The notes beneath the pieces were generated by a model. It did not search any database. It was not told the origin of the DNA and worked only from the letters and a program-made list of their open reading frames with translations. A stretch of 64,000 bases of DNA from Nostoc sp. 'Peltigera membranacea cyanobiont' 210A (lineage in GTDB: Bacteria > Cyanobacteriota > Cyanobacteriia > Cyanobacteriales > Nostocaceae): assembly GCF_002246015.1 (NCBI RefSeq), contig NZ_NOLJ01000004.1, positions 479,834 through 543,833 of the forward strand. The letters run 5' to 3'. The position numbers were made by a program, and so were the translations under genes. Shown here piece by piece: positions 27,382 to 36,512 of this stretch (its first letter is position 1; each line of letters begins with the position of its first letter).

Positions 27382-27654
27382 TCAATCGGGGGCAACAACT
27401 TTGTTATCGTTATGATGGTTGATTGACCAACGGTGATCGATAGTTACAGAGGAAAACTCGCAAATTTCTTCTAGTCGCTTTTGCTGTACAGCAGCTTTAC
27501 GGAGAGTAATAATTAGCTGATTCACCTGATGCCGTAAATCTGGGTTATCATTGACCGCTAACATAGTTTGTCTTTCTAAGAGTTGAAGTATAAGTTCGTA
27601 GTGAATAGGCGAAGGTAGAGGAATTTGCTCCATGAAGTTAAATTTTGATTTCAT
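27382..27654 (-). CDS. Small DUF5340-like protein, 90 aa
   Basis: The sequence MEQIPLPSPIHYELILQLLE then RQTMLAVNDNPDLRHQVNQL resembles a cyanobacteria-only small protein family that I recall as DUF5340; function unknown. The chain is mainly helical, soluble, and ends with a polar tail. Translation may start at 27654 (MKSKFNFMEQ) or at the second Met at 27633. The gene lies between trpC and the carbonic anhydrase gene, all on the minus strand. Confidence 0.6.
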   Translation of the reverse strand: MKSKFNFMEQIPLPSPIHYELILQLLERQTMLAVNDNPDLRHQVNQLIITLRKAAVQQKRLEEICEFSSVTIDHRWSINHHNDNKVVAPD

Positions 27655-27874
27655 ATTTGGGATTTTGTATTAGTCACAGTTTGTTTCTTATTAATAAATT
27701 GTTACATAATAAATAACTAGTTGCTTATGGCTTTGATTTGATTAGCAATGAAGATTTGGCAAAGATATTAATGATATTTGATAGCAAAGTGCTGCGTGTA
27801 TACGCATAGTGTGCCCAATTGCTCAACTATTATGTGCAGCCCTGCGCTTTTTAGAGCATCTGGGGGTGTTTCTT

Positions 27875-28765
27875 TCAAAAATTCCTCGGTAATATATGAG
27901 CGATCGCAGCGCCGGGATCTGGTTGTTTTACCAAAGATTCTCCAATGAGTACAGCAGATGTACCTGCTTTCAGCACTAAACTCAAATCTTCTGGGTTGTG
28001 TAGTCCTGACTCGCTGACAACAAGGATATTTTTCTCTTGCAATTGTCTACCCCTTGCAGCCAAAAGTTGGCAAGTAGTTTGCAGATCAACAGAGAAATCT
28101 TCCAAATTGCGATTATTGATTCCTACTAAGGAGACACCATCTAAAGCTAACACACGGTCAAGTTCTGCCAAACTATGGACTTCAACCAAGGTTGCCATTT
28201 TCAGGTTGTTAGCAATTTTGAGGAAGTATTTCAAATCTTGATCGCTCAAAATAGCCGCAATCAACAAAATAGCATCTGCACCCTGAACCCGCGCCAAGTA
28301 TATCTGATAAGCATAAATGACAAACTCTTTACACAGTAGGGGCAAATCTACGGCAGCCCGAACCTTGGCTAAGTTTTCAAAACTACCTTGAAAAAACTTG
28401 ACATCTGTCAGCACAGAAAGACAACTAGCGCCACCTTGCTGATAAGACAGGGCGATCGCTACTGGGTCAAAATCTGCTCGTAAAACACCTTTGCTAGGCG
28501 AAGCTTTTTTAACTTCGGCAATCAATGCTGGCTTAGTCTTACCTTGGCGCAAGGCAGCGACAAAATCACGGGTTGGCGGCGCAGTCACTACCTGTTTCAG
28601 CAATTGTTGCAAAGGAACTTTTTCCCGCATTTGGTCATATTCTACTTCTTTCTGCCAGACAATTTCTTCCAAGATGTGGTTTGGCGCTGCATCAGGTACG
28701 ACAGCCTGATAACGCAATATCGATACATCAATAGGTGGGTTAGGTGAACGGCGACGGATTTGCAT
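27875..28765 (-). CDS. trpC: Indole-3-glycerol-phosphate synthase, 296 aa
   Basis: TrpC closes the ring of carboxyphenylamino-deoxyribulose phosphate to indole-3-glycerol phosphate in tryptophan synthesis. Motifs in order are [20 protein letters not shown] (catalytic Lys and phosphate site), [85 protein letters not shown] and [18 protein letters not shown]. The ~30-residue N-terminal extension [20 protein letters not shown] is usual in cyanobacterial TrpC. It lies downstream of lpdA on the same strand, a neighbour pair common in cyanobacteria. Confidence 0.96.
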   Translation of the reverse strand: MQIRRRSPNPPIDVSILRYQAVVPDAAPNHILEEIVWQKEVEYDQMREKVPLQQLLKQVVTAPPTRDFVAALRQGKTKPALIAEVKKASPSKGVLRADFDPVAIALSYQQGGASCLSVLTDVKFFQGSFENLAKVRAAVDLPLLCKEFVIYAYQIYLARVQGADAILLIAAILSDQDLKYFLKIANNLKMATLVEVHSLAELDRVLALDGVSLVGINNRNLEDFSVDLQTTCQLLAARGRQLQEKNILVVSESGLHNPEDLSLVLKAGTSAVLIGESLVKQPDPGAAIAHILPRNF

Positions 28766-28775
28766 AATTAGTACT

Positions 28776-28829
28776 GAGTTAGGAGTTAGGAGTTAGGAGT
28801 TAGGAGTAGAGACGCGATTAATCGCGTCT
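28776..28829. repeat. Heptanucleotide STRR (GAGTTAG)4 next to a perfect 20-bp palindrome
   Basis: Four tandem copies of GAGTTAG start at 28776 (to 28803, with a partial fifth). Four bases after it comes AGACGCGATTAATCGCGTCT (28810-28829), a perfect palindrome. Reverse-oriented pieces of the same heptamer (CTCCTAAC) follow near 28858. Short tandem heptamer repeats of this kind are typical of heterocystous cyanobacteria. They fill the spacer between lpdA and trpC. Confidence 0.85.
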
Positions 28830-28883
28830 GTACAGGAGTTAGAGATTATTAATTCCTCACTCCTAACTTTTCACTTCTAACTT

Positions 28884-30308
28884 TTAGATGGCTCGTTTGT
28901 AAGCTTCGTCCAGGACTTCCGAAAGTGTCGGGTGGGCGTGAACTAGATGTGCAAGATTGTGGACAGATTGACGGTTGGCGATCGCTGCTGACGCTTCATG
29001 AATTAAGTCTGAGGCGTGTAGTCCGAAAATGTGGACTCCTAAGACTTCTCCGGTGTCTTTGCGATATATCACCTTGGCAATACCGTCGGCTTCATTTTCT
29101 GCCAACGCTTTGGAATTTCCTTTGAAGTAACTCCTGCTTGTGGCGATTTCAAACCCTTCGGCTTGTCCCAACTCCTTAGCTGCTGTTTCAGTTAAGCCTA
29201 CATAGCTGACTTCTGGGTGGGTAAACGCCGCTGCTGGGATGCTGCGATAGTCTACTATTCTTTCCCTCCCAACTATATTTTCTACCGCAATGATGCCTTG
29301 AGCAGAAGCCGCATGTGCTAACATCATTTTCCCATTAGCGTCGCCAATTGCCCACAAATGCGGCACGACTTCACCCGCCGATAGCACTGCCATGCGATCG
29401 TCTACTGGAATAAAATTCCGCCGATCGACTTCCACACCCACAGACTCTAAACCAAGATTTTTGGTCGCTGGGATGCGTCCCGTAGCCACCAAGCAAGCAT
29501 CTACCTCGATGACATCTACATCTTCCTTGGTTTTGAAATCTGCTAACTCAATTACCACGGGTGAACCTGGGATAACTTTTTTGGCGTATATCCCCACTTT
29601 CGTTTCAATATCGCGGGGAGTAATTAGCACCCGTTCGGCAAGTTTGGCAATATCGCGGTCAAATCCTGGCATTAACTGATCTAGGGCTTCAATCAAGGTG
29701 ATTTCACAACCCAAAGCTGAGTAAATATCAGAAAATTCTAAACCGATGTAACCACTACCAATAATTGCCACCCAGTCTGGTAAAGACTCTAATTTGACAC
29801 CTTGATCGCTGGTAAAGACAGTTTTGCCGTCTACTTCAATCCCTGGAGGTACAAAAGGAATTGAACCGGGCGAAAGGATAATGTCTTTAGCTGTGATGGT
29901 TTTTTCACCACCGTCTCCGACGATCGAGACTTTTTGCGCCCCAGCGATTTTTCCCCAACCTCTGATGATATCGACTTTTAGACGTTTGAGGCTGTTGGTT
30001 AAGTCGCCTTGAATTTTCGAGACGAGATCGTTAGCATGATTAGCGATCGCTTGGCGATCGAATTCCACGCTGCCAATTTGAATTCCCAGTGACTTGAGGT
30101 GGTGGGCATTGCGTAACTCCCGCACACGTCCAGATGCTGCCAGCAGCGCTTTAGAAGGAATACAGCCCCGATTAACACAGGTTCCTCCCATATCAGCAGC
30201 TTCAATAATTGCTGTTTTCAAACCACAACTTACGGCGTGTAAGGCTGCGCCATGTCCGCCTACACCAGCGCCGATAATTACTAAATCGTAATCATATCCT
30301 TGACTCAC
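28884..30308 (-). CDS. lpdA: Dihydrolipoyl dehydrogenase, 474 aa
   Basis: This flavoprotein (E3) reoxidises dihydrolipoamide in pyruvate dehydrogenase and possibly the glycine cleavage system. The FAD motif [13 protein letters not shown] follows the start; the redox disulfide is in [16 protein letters not shown]; the NAD motif is [18 protein letters not shown]; and the C-terminal dimer motif is [15 protein letters not shown] with the catalytic His-Glu pair. Start is a GTG at 30308. Length is normal. It is 118 bp upstream of trpC on the same strand, with STRR sequence between, so the two may or may not share a transcript. Confidence 0.96.
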   Translation of the reverse strand: MSQGYDYDLVIIGAGVGGHGAALHAVSCGLKTAIIEAADMGGTCVNRGCIPSKALLAASGRVRELRNAHHLKSLGIQIGSVEFDRQAIANHANDLVSKIQGDLTNSLKRLKVDIIRGWGKIAGAQKVSIVGDGGEKTITAKDIILSPGSIPFVPPGIEVDGKTVFTSDQGVKLESLPDWVAIIGSGYIGLEFSDIYSALGCEITLIEALDQLMPGFDRDIAKLAERVLITPRDIETKVGIYAKKVIPGSPVVIELADFKTKEDVDVIEVDACLVATGRIPATKNLGLESVGVEVDRRNFIPVDDRMAVLSAGEVVPHLWAIGDANGKMMLAHAASAQGIIAVENIVGRERIVDYRSIPAAAFTHPEVSYVGLTETAAKELGQAEGFEIATSRSYFKGNSKALAENEADGIAKVIYRKDTGEVLGVHIFGLHASDLIHEASAAIANRQSVHNLAHLVHAHPTLSEVLDEAYKRAI

Positions 30309-30922
30309 GTTAGTTTCCCCGTGTGCTTCGCCTATTTATTCTCAACTTGACCGACAATCAGCGCAACCCTTTTAACAGTTATCAGTTTTATCAGGAGAGG
30401 CAGAGGGCAGGAGGCAGGAGGCAGGAGGCAGGAGGGAATACTGTCTCCTGCACTGAAGCCCGTGACCGTACCGAACTTGGGTCTAAAACCCCGCCGTCTA
30501 CACGTCGCTTACAATTGGGCGGGGTCTGAATCCCCGTCTAATTGTTCCTCCTGCCCTCTGCCTTCTGCCTCCTGCCTTTTTCAACGCTGAACTCTAAATC
30601 CCTTACCTTAGATTACCCTGACTGTTTACTGTTGACTGTTCACTGATTTCAGGTTCGGGTATTGCTAACTCAAATTATGATTCACTCACTTCTGGCGAAA
30701 ATATGGATATTTTCATTATATGGGTTGGTTTTCCCAGAAAAGCGACAATAAATTAAGTGAGTATTTGCAGGACAAGAAAACTGATTTCCAATTCTGAGCT
30801 AGTTAATGAATAGAAATTACAGTCTCATTCAGAATCTCCACACCTTTTTCTTTACAGCGCGTTAGCGTAACACTAAGCTGGGTTTAGGATTGATCCAGAA
30901 GATTTACGCAGGCGATCGCTCG
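30309..30922. other. Repeat-rich gene-free stretch between lpdA and the SWIM gene
   Basis: This divergent spacer should carry promoters for both genes. About 180 bp of it is the nested repeat at 30394-30577. The rest shows no gene; a short frame through the repeat is not considered coding. Confidence 0.65.
30394..30577. repeat. Inverted STRR pair enclosing a GC-rich hairpin element
   Basis: Four tandem GCAGGAG heptamers (30407-30434) are mirrored by CCTCCTGCC/CTGCCTCCTGCC tracts (30546-30577), so the two sides can pair. Between them is a compact element with complementary ACCCCGCC (30488-30495) and GGGCGGGGT (30517-30525) tracts, followed by CTGAATCCCC. The core may be a remnant of a mobile-element end, which is only a guess. 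Confidence 0.7.
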
Positions 30923-32698
30923 ATGTCTATTCCCCAAATTAGTGAATTTACTATCCGCCGTCATGCCAACGCCAAATCTTTCCAGCGGGGCGAGGCATAT
31001 TATCATGCTGGTGCTGTTAATGCCGTTATCCAACGTGGTCATCTGCTTCAGGCAGATGTTGTAGGCACTGAAGCTAGACCTTATCATGTCAACCTGAATT
31101 TCGATAGCAGTGGGTTAACCTCAGTAAAATGCACCTGTGCCTACGACTATGAAGGGTGGTGCAAACACATTGTCGCCACGATGCTCGTTTGTGCGCGTAA
31201 CTCAGAAAATATTGAGCAGCGCCCTACCCTTGAAGAACTACTAAATCGCCTGGATCATATCCAAACTCAAAGGCTGCTGCAAGAGTTGGTAGCAGAATAC
31301 TCACCGCTGATTGAGGCAATTGACCGTCATGTAAGTTGGATGACAAATCCTGCTGACAACCAAACAACCATAAAATTCGTGCGCCGCAATACTCTTGATC
31401 CCGCTCCCTTTCGGCGGCAAGTACGGCAGATTCTCAAGGATACCGTGCGCTACTTTGAGGAGGGATACGAAGAAGACCCGATTGGCGAAGATTTGCTGAG
31501 TGTAGTGCAAACTGCGGTTGATTTTAGCGAACGAGGAGAAGGTGAAAATGCGATCGCTATTTTGTCAGCGATTACCTCTACCTGTGCGGAAAATTGGGAT
31601 GATGTTGCCGAATATGGCGCTGAAAATGATGAAGTTGTCGGGGAATTAAATAATGCTTGGTGTGAAGCAGTTCTGATTGCCGAACTTACTCCAGAAGAAA
31701 AAGTTGATATTCAAATAAATTTGGAAGCTTGGCAGGATGAGTGGAATGCTGATTTTGGTCTAGTCATGGAGGCTTTACGCCAAGGTTGGGATTATCCGCC
31801 GCTGGTACAAGTTCTCCAAGGTAACATTACTGAAAGGGGAGCTTGGGAAGAAGACGTACCAGATTATGCTGATGATTTGGCATTAATTCGCCTGAAAATT
31901 CTCGAACGTCAAGAACGTTATCAAGAATACCTGTATTTAGCAGAAGCAGAAGGGCAAACCCAGCAATATCTCACAATGTTGGGGCGTTTAGGTAGGGTAG
32001 AAGAAGCAATTGATGCTGCTCAAACCCAGATGAACTCAATGGAAGAAGCCTTTGCCCTAGCGAAAACACTCAGCGTTCAGGGGGCGTTACAGCAAGCACT
32101 AAATATAGCCCAGAGTGGATTAAATTTACCGGGTAATTGTCAGTATGAATTGGGAATTTGGACAAGTGATTTAGCTAGTGAGTTGGGTAATAGTGAAGCT
32201 GCTTTATTAGCAATCAAAGCGGCTTTTCAAATGAAGCCCTCCTTTGTGGATTACCAAAGGATGGCAGAATTAGCTGGGGAAAACTGGGAAAGTGTCAAAA
32301 CAGACCTGCTGAGAATTGTCCGTACTTATAGTGGTTGGGGAACAGAATCAGCCAAGGTAGATATATTCTTGCATGAGGGGCTAATTGATGATGCAATTGC
32401 GATCGCTAGTGAACTAAGTTCCGATCGTTCAGAGTTAATTCACCGAGTCATGGATGCTGCTATCCCTCATAATCCTGGTTGGGTGATTGCTAATGCTCGT
32501 CGTCGTGCCGAAAAGATTATGGATGCAGGTAAAGCCGAATACTATTATTACGCGGTTGAATGGTTGAAAAAGGCGCGTAATGCCTACCTGAAATCGGGGA
32601 AGGAAGCTGACTGGTTAAGCTATCGAGAAAACTTGATGCAAACTCACGCTCGTAAACGTAAATTAATGGGAATGTTTAAGGAAAGTGGTATGGAGTGA
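30923..32698 (+). CDS. SWIM zinc-finger domain protein, 591 aa
   Basis: The SWIM motif CxCx7CxH is visible in KCTCAYDYEGWCKHIVATML, about 70-90 residues after the start; it binds zinc and usually nucleic acid or protein partners. The preceding region (FTIRRHANAKSFQRGEAYYH, AGAVNAVIQRGHLLQADVVG) is the usual SWIM lead-in. The rest is a long, acidic, helical-repeat region with TPR-like helix pairs, ending in the basic WLSYRENLMQTHARKRKLMG. The frame is open to a TTG at 30890, but the ATG at 30923 (MSIPQISEFTIRRHAN) starts at the conserved part and is preferred. In many bacteria such proteins occur with SNF2-type helicases; none is adjacent here. Function is unknown. Confidence 0.88.
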   Translation: MSIPQISEFTIRRHANAKSFQRGEAYYHAGAVNAVIQRGHLLQADVVGTEARPYHVNLNFDSSGLTSVKCTCAYDYEGWCKHIVATMLVCARNSENIEQRPTLEELLNRLDHIQTQRLLQELVAEYSPLIEAIDRHVSWMTNPADNQTTIKFVRRNTLDPAPFRRQVRQILKDTVRYFEEGYEEDPIGEDLLSVVQTAVDFSERGEGENAIAILSAITSTCAENWDDVAEYGAENDEVVGELNNAWCEAVLIAELTPEEKVDIQINLEAWQDEWNADFGLVMEALRQGWDYPPLVQVLQGNITERGAWEEDVPDYADDLALIRLKILERQERYQEYLYLAEAEGQTQQYLTMLGRLGRVEEAIDAAQTQMNSMEEAFALAKTLSVQGALQQALNIAQSGLNLPGNCQYELGIWTSDLASELGNSEAALLAIKAAFQMKPSFVDYQRMAELAGENWESVKTDLLRIVRTYSGWGTESAKVDIFLHEGLIDDAIAIASELSSDRSELIHRVMDAAIPHNPGWVIANARRRAEKIMDAGKAEYYYYAVEWLKKARNAYLKSGKEADWLSYRENLMQTHARKRKLMGMFKESGME

Positions 32699-32717
32699 AG
32701 AAGGCAGCCGGTAGGAG

Positions 32718-32784
32718 GTTGCAATGAGCTGTGTAGGCTTATCTTTCAGAGACGCACAAGGGAAAGACCTACACTGATTGCAAC
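32718..32784 (+). terminator. Long imperfect hairpin 20 bp after the SWIM gene
   Basis: GTTGCAAT then GTGTAGG (32718-32737) pair with CCTACAC then ATTGCAAC (32768-32784) with unpaired bases between the two blocks, and a nested CTTTC/GAAAG pair lies inside. The position suits transcription termination or mRNA end protection, but no U-run follows. Confidence 0.4.
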
Positions 32785-32901
32785 ACACTAAATCAGAAAT
32801 TTGGTATCAGATTTAAATTGCAAAATAAAGCACGGAGACGCTACACGTAGCTTGCTTCCACGTAGTGGTACGGGAAGCCTTTGACTACATAAATTTTGCC
32901 T

Positions 32902-32950
32902 ACCAAGGATTTCGGGCAACGCATAATTAATTTAATTTCACCAGATATCT
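32902..32950. repeat. Dispersed repeat, copy C (partial)
   Basis: The stretch CCAAGGATTTCGGGCAACGC followed by ATAATTAATTT and CACCAGAT matches the right half of copy A (22911-22977) in the same orientation, with a few changes and a 5-bp internal duplication (TTAATTTAATTT). The hairpin half is missing. Confidence 0.55.
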
Positions 32951-33107
32951 CATTGATACTTTTAAGTCTGCAATCACCAGATGATTTAGCTTTTAAATTG
33001 AGATTTGCTCAAGATATCAACTTTAGCGACAAAAGATGAAGTAAGATTCACATCTGAAGCAGTCCCCGTATAATCCCACAATTATTGACAAAAAATAGTC
33101 CAGTGCG

Positions 33108-34910
33108 ATGATTGATAAATACCCTCAGAATATTATAGTGTCCTGCTTACCGCTGAGTATGCTTCTATTACTTAGCAGTACATTTTTAAGTCCACTGAAA
33201 GCTCAGGCTGTTGATACTACACAATTACCAACTAGTGATTTCATCCTATCACAACAAATTCCACCACCACCACCACAGGATATCCAACCACCCACACCTT
33301 CACCACTTCCCTCACCTGAAGTGCCACAGCCACTCCCCCCACCAGCAGAACTACTTCCACCCTCTGCCCCAACTCCCACACCTGATGCACCACTCCCTGG
33401 TAACTTTCCTCAAACTATTGTTGTTGAACGTTTTGAAGTTGTTGGTAGCACAGTTTTCAGTGCCCAAGAATTAGCTGAAGCCACTGCTGAATTTACCAAA
33501 CGACCGATCTCACTGACTGAAGTGTATCAAGCACGTTCTAAAATCACCGAGCTATATGTCAAAAATGGTTACATTACTTCTGGTGCGTATATTCCACCTC
33601 AAACAATCCAATCCGGTGTTCTCAAAATTCAGGTGGTCGAAGGTAAATTAGAAGATATTCAGGTAACTGGAACTCGGCGGTTGAATCCGAATTATGTCCG
33701 TAGCCGACTAGCAATCGCGACATCACCGCCTCTGAATCGCCAGCGTCTATTAGAAGCCCTGCAACTGCTGCAACTTAATCCTTTGATTCAAAACGTGACT
33801 GCTGAACTCTCAGCAGGATCGCGGACGGGTACGAGTCTTTTGGAAGTTAAAATCAGTGAGGCAAAAACCTTTAGTGGCCAAATAGTTCTTGATAATGGGC
33901 GATCGCCTAGTGTTGGCAGTTTCCGCCGCGGATTACGATTAAATGAAGCCAACTTACTCGGATTGGGGGATGGTCTGAGTGTAGGCTACACCAATACTGA
34001 TGGTAGCAACTCCTTTGACGCTAGTTACACGTTGCCTCTTAATCCCCGCAACGGAACGCTTACCTTTAACTATGGCACTACGTCGAGCAATGTCATTGAG
34101 CCTCCTTTCGACTTCCTAGATATCGAATCGGCTTCTCGCTACTACGAACTGACATTCCGCCAGCCAATAATCCAAACTCCTACGCAAGAATTCGCTCTGG
34201 GGTTAACAGCTTCCCGACGCGAAAGTGATATCTCGTCCTTGTTACAGAGAGAAGGGGTTCCCGCCTCTGAACTTTCGCCTGGTGCTGATGATGAGGGACG
34301 CACTAGGGTATCGGCGTTGCGATTTTTTCAAGAATGGACGAGTCGTAACAGTCGTGAAGTCATCGCTCTACGTTCTCAATTTAGTTTGGGCATAGATGTG
34401 TTGAATGCCACAGTTAATCAAGATGCTCCTGATAGCCGTTTTTTTGCTTGGCAAGGGCAAGCGCAGTGGGCGCGCCTTTTAGCTCCTGAAACCTTATTGT
34501 TATTACGTTTAAATACGCAACTCGCATCTACAAAACTTCTGCCTATAGAACAATTTGGCTTAGGTGGGCAGGATAGCATTCGAGGCTACCGTCAAGATTA
34601 CCTGTTGACAGATAATGGCACTTTTGTTTCTGCGGAAGTTCAAGTACCGATTCTGCGCTTACCGCAGATAGATAGCATATTACAAGTTATCCCTTTTGTG
34701 GATTTTGGTGTTGGCTGGAACAGTTCTGGTCAAGATAATCCCGACCATAATACTTTAGCTGCTGTTGGTCTGGGGTTGCGTTGGACACAGGGCGATCGCT
34801 TCACCGTTCGTCTTGACTGGGGTATTCCTTTGGTATCTGTTAACAACTCAAATGAGAGAACATTACAAGAAAACGGTCTGTATTTTAGTTTGCTCTATAA
34901 TCCTTTTTAA
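33108..34910 (+). CDS. ShlB/FhaC/HecB-family two-partner secretion transporter (TpsB), 600 aa
   Basis: TpsB proteins sit in the outer membrane and export large TpsA adhesins or toxins. After a signal peptide (hydrophobic IIVSCLPLSMLLLLSSTFLS, about residues 8-27) comes a proline-rich linker (about 50-95), the first POTRA (TIVVERFEVVGSTVFSAQEL), a second POTRA (LEDIQVTGTRRLNPNYVRSR), and a 16-strand-type barrel with the conserved motif LGGQDSIRGYRQD and a C-terminal aromatic strand LYFSLLYNPF. No TpsA gene is adjacent. The length is slightly above FhaC because of the linker. It is probably monocistronic. Confidence 0.92.
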   Translation: MIDKYPQNIIVSCLPLSMLLLLSSTFLSPLKAQAVDTTQLPTSDFILSQQIPPPPPQDIQPPTPSPLPSPEVPQPLPPPAELLPPSAPTPTPDAPLPGNFPQTIVVERFEVVGSTVFSAQELAEATAEFTKRPISLTEVYQARSKITELYVKNGYITSGAYIPPQTIQSGVLKIQVVEGKLEDIQVTGTRRLNPNYVRSRLAIATSPPLNRQRLLEALQLLQLNPLIQNVTAELSAGSRTGTSLLEVKISEAKTFSGQIVLDNGRSPSVGSFRRGLRLNEANLLGLGDGLSVGYTNTDGSNSFDASYTLPLNPRNGTLTFNYGTTSSNVIEPPFDFLDIESASRYYELTFRQPIIQTPTQEFALGLTASRRESDISSLLQREGVPASELSPGADDEGRTRVSALRFFQEWTSRNSREVIALRSQFSLGIDVLNATVNQDAPDSRFFAWQGQAQWARLLAPETLLLLRLNTQLASTKLLPIEQFGLGGQDSIRGYRQDYLLTDNGTFVSAEVQVPILRLPQIDSILQVIPFVDFGVGWNSSGQDNPDHNTLAAVGLGLRWTQGDRFTVRLDWGIPLVSVNNSNERTLQENGLYFSLLYNPF

Positions 34911-35343
34911 CCGCTGTTCACATCCACCCTCAACTTTGAATAGGGTGAATATAGACAGTAGTCAATGATGAAAATATAAACATTATCTAAGTTTTTATAA
35001 AAAAGACCCTGGGTTATGATTCCAGGGTGAATACACGTTTTTCAGGCATTAATAGATTGAATAATAACTTTGTAAAATAGTTATTTCTACTATCTATAGA
35101 ATGATACAACAGTAGATTTAGTTATTTTAGTCGATCGATACATCTGCCATTGGAAGTATACAAATATTGGAAGAGACAAGTTATCCGGCAATATTCTGAT
35201 TGGATTAACCTCCCAATGCTGCTGTAATTAATCCATATAATTTAAGCTAATTTAATTTTTTGAGGGGCATAAAAATACATCAAAAATTAAATGTAATTTC
35301 TTGGGATATATCCGCAAAATAATCTGTGGTGAAGGAGAATAGC
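34911..35343. other. Gene-free stretch between convergent genes
   Basis: This AT-rich spacer lies between the TpsB stop and the end of the hybrid kinase operon. It contains the hairpin at 35006-35028. No gene or clear repeat is seen elsewhere in it. Confidence 0.6.
35006..35028 (-). terminator. Rho-independent-type terminator
   Basis: ACCCTGG and CCAGGGT form a 7-bp stem with a 9-base loop. On the minus strand the stem is followed by CTTTTTT, the classical pattern, so it can end transcripts coming from the hybrid kinase genes. It may also stop the TpsB transcript, whose stop is ~95 bp away, although the U-run on that strand is weak. Confidence 0.7.
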
Positions 35344-36468
35344 TTAAGTGTTTTTAGGTAGTTGCACGGTAAATAAACTACCTTTTCCTAGTTCAGAAGC
35401 TACCTGGATAGTTCCTGCGTGCCCTTCTATAATGCGGTGGGATAGATGTAGTCCTAAGCCACTACCTGAGCGTTTATTTCTACCTTGGCGAAATCGCTCG
35501 AAAATGGTTGCCTGATCTTCTGGCGCAATCCCATATCCTGTATCTTGTACCTCAATTATTACCGAATCTGGATCTCCTGGATTAGATGATGTTTCATAAA
35601 TACGGATTTTTATGCCTCCTGTATCTGTAAATTTGATGGCATTTGCGATCAGGTTGTTTAACACTCGCCGTAATTCCAAACGATCGCCCATGATAATACC
35701 AGCGTTTTGACTCAGTGGATCTAATTCACGGGTATCTATTTCCAGAGTCAAGCCTTTTTCATTAGTTAGAGGACTTAGTTCGCTGACTACTTCTTGAGAT
35801 ATCTCACATAAATCGCATTCCTCCCAATTCAACGTTTTTTTACCTGCCTCGAAGCGATAGACTTCTAACAGGGTGTTCACCATTTCCATCAAATTTTGGT
35901 TACTGCGAATCATGACTGCGATCGCCTGTTTCATTTCCGGCGAAATTTTGCAGAATGTTTCCATTTCAAACAAATTCAACATCCGATCGGCGGCTACTAG
36001 GGGAGTTCGCAAATCATGAGTCAGACGGGAAACAAAATCTTCCCGTTGGCGGGCCATTTTTTGTTGTTCGTCCAGACTGTGCTTGAGACGTAATAGCGAT
36101 CGCACTCTTGCCAGTAGTTCATCAGTATCAAATGGTTTACGAATAAAATCATCAGCACCAGCATCCAAACCTTCGACAACGCTGGATTGATGAAAGGCAG
36201 TAATTAATAGGATTGGAATATAAGAGATTGCAGGATTATTCCGAATCCGACGTGTGACTTCATAGCCATCTATCCCCGGCATCATTACATCTAACAGAAT
36301 CAGATCGGGTGGAGATTGCTCAATTTTCCGTAAAGCCTTTATTCCATCTGAAGCCAAATCAATTTCATACCCCTCACTTTCTAAAATTGCTTGAACCAAA
36401 ATGAGATTATCTTGAGTGTCGTCAACTGCTAAGATCCGATAAATTTTATTATTTTCAACTACAGACAT
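35344..36468 (-). CDS. Hybrid response regulator/sensor histidine kinase, 374 aa
   Basis: An N-terminal receiver domain (RILAVDDTQDNLILVQAILE; phospho-acceptor Asp60 in DLILLDVMMPG; Lys111 in FIRKPFD) is fused to a HisKA domain with His151 in RLTHDLRTPLVAADRML and an HATPase domain (N box NLIANAIKF, G1 VQDTGYGIAP, G2 GSGLGLHLSHRI). There is no sensor or membrane domain, so input is likely through phosphorylation of the receiver, or through a partner. The gene lies 44 bp after a second receiver-kinase gene on the same strand, so the two are probably co-expressed and may form a phosphorelay. Target unknown. Confidence 0.92.
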   Translation of the reverse strand: MSVVENNKIYRILAVDDTQDNLILVQAILESEGYEIDLASDGIKALRKIEQSPPDLILLDVMMPGIDGYEVTRRIRNNPAISYIPILLITAFHQSSVVEGLDAGADDFIRKPFDTDELLARVRSLLRLKHSLDEQQKMARQREDFVSRLTHDLRTPLVAADRMLNLFEMETFCKISPEMKQAIAVMIRSNQNLMEMVNTLLEVYRFEAGKKTLNWEECDLCEISQEVVSELSPLTNEKGLTLEIDTRELDPLSQNAGIIMGDRLELRRVLNNLIANAIKFTDTGGIKIRIYETSSNPGDPDSVIIEVQDTGYGIAPEDQATIFERFRQGRNKRSGSGLGLHLSHRIIEGHAGTIQVASELGKGSLFTVQLPKNT

Positions 36469-36512
36469 GATTTATAAATTTTTATCAGTTTTTTTGGAAG
36501 TAATTTTTAAAT

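Larger units (their letters stand above)
32699..33107. other. Gene-free stretch upstream of the TpsB gene
   Basis: It holds a long hairpin (32718-32784) just after the SWIM gene, a GCTACACGTAGCTTGCTTCC-type dispersed Nostoc repeat near 32836-32876, and copy C of a dispersed repeat (32902-32950). The TpsB promoter probably lies in the last ~150 bp. No gene is seen. Confidence 0.6.

Noticed and set aside
28776..28806. Tandem heptamers considered as a CRISPR array
   Set aside because: Units are 7 bp with no spacers; they are STRRs. No array with 24-37-bp repeats was found in the window.
30323..30529. 68-codon frame across the inverted STRR element
   Set aside because: Its central part is a translation of tandem GCAGGAG repeats (RRQEAGG-type) and the end of a hairpin element; not a gene, although a mobile-element relic is possible.
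30480..30540. tRNA-like GC-rich hairpin with CTGAATCCCC
   Set aside because: No acceptor stem, anticodon arm or full cloverleaf can be drawn; it is part of the STRR-flanked element.
33211..33474. 87-codon His/Pro-rich frame inside the TpsB gene
   Set aside because: It is the shifted frame of the proline-rich linker (CCA/CAC repeats) in the TpsB gene.
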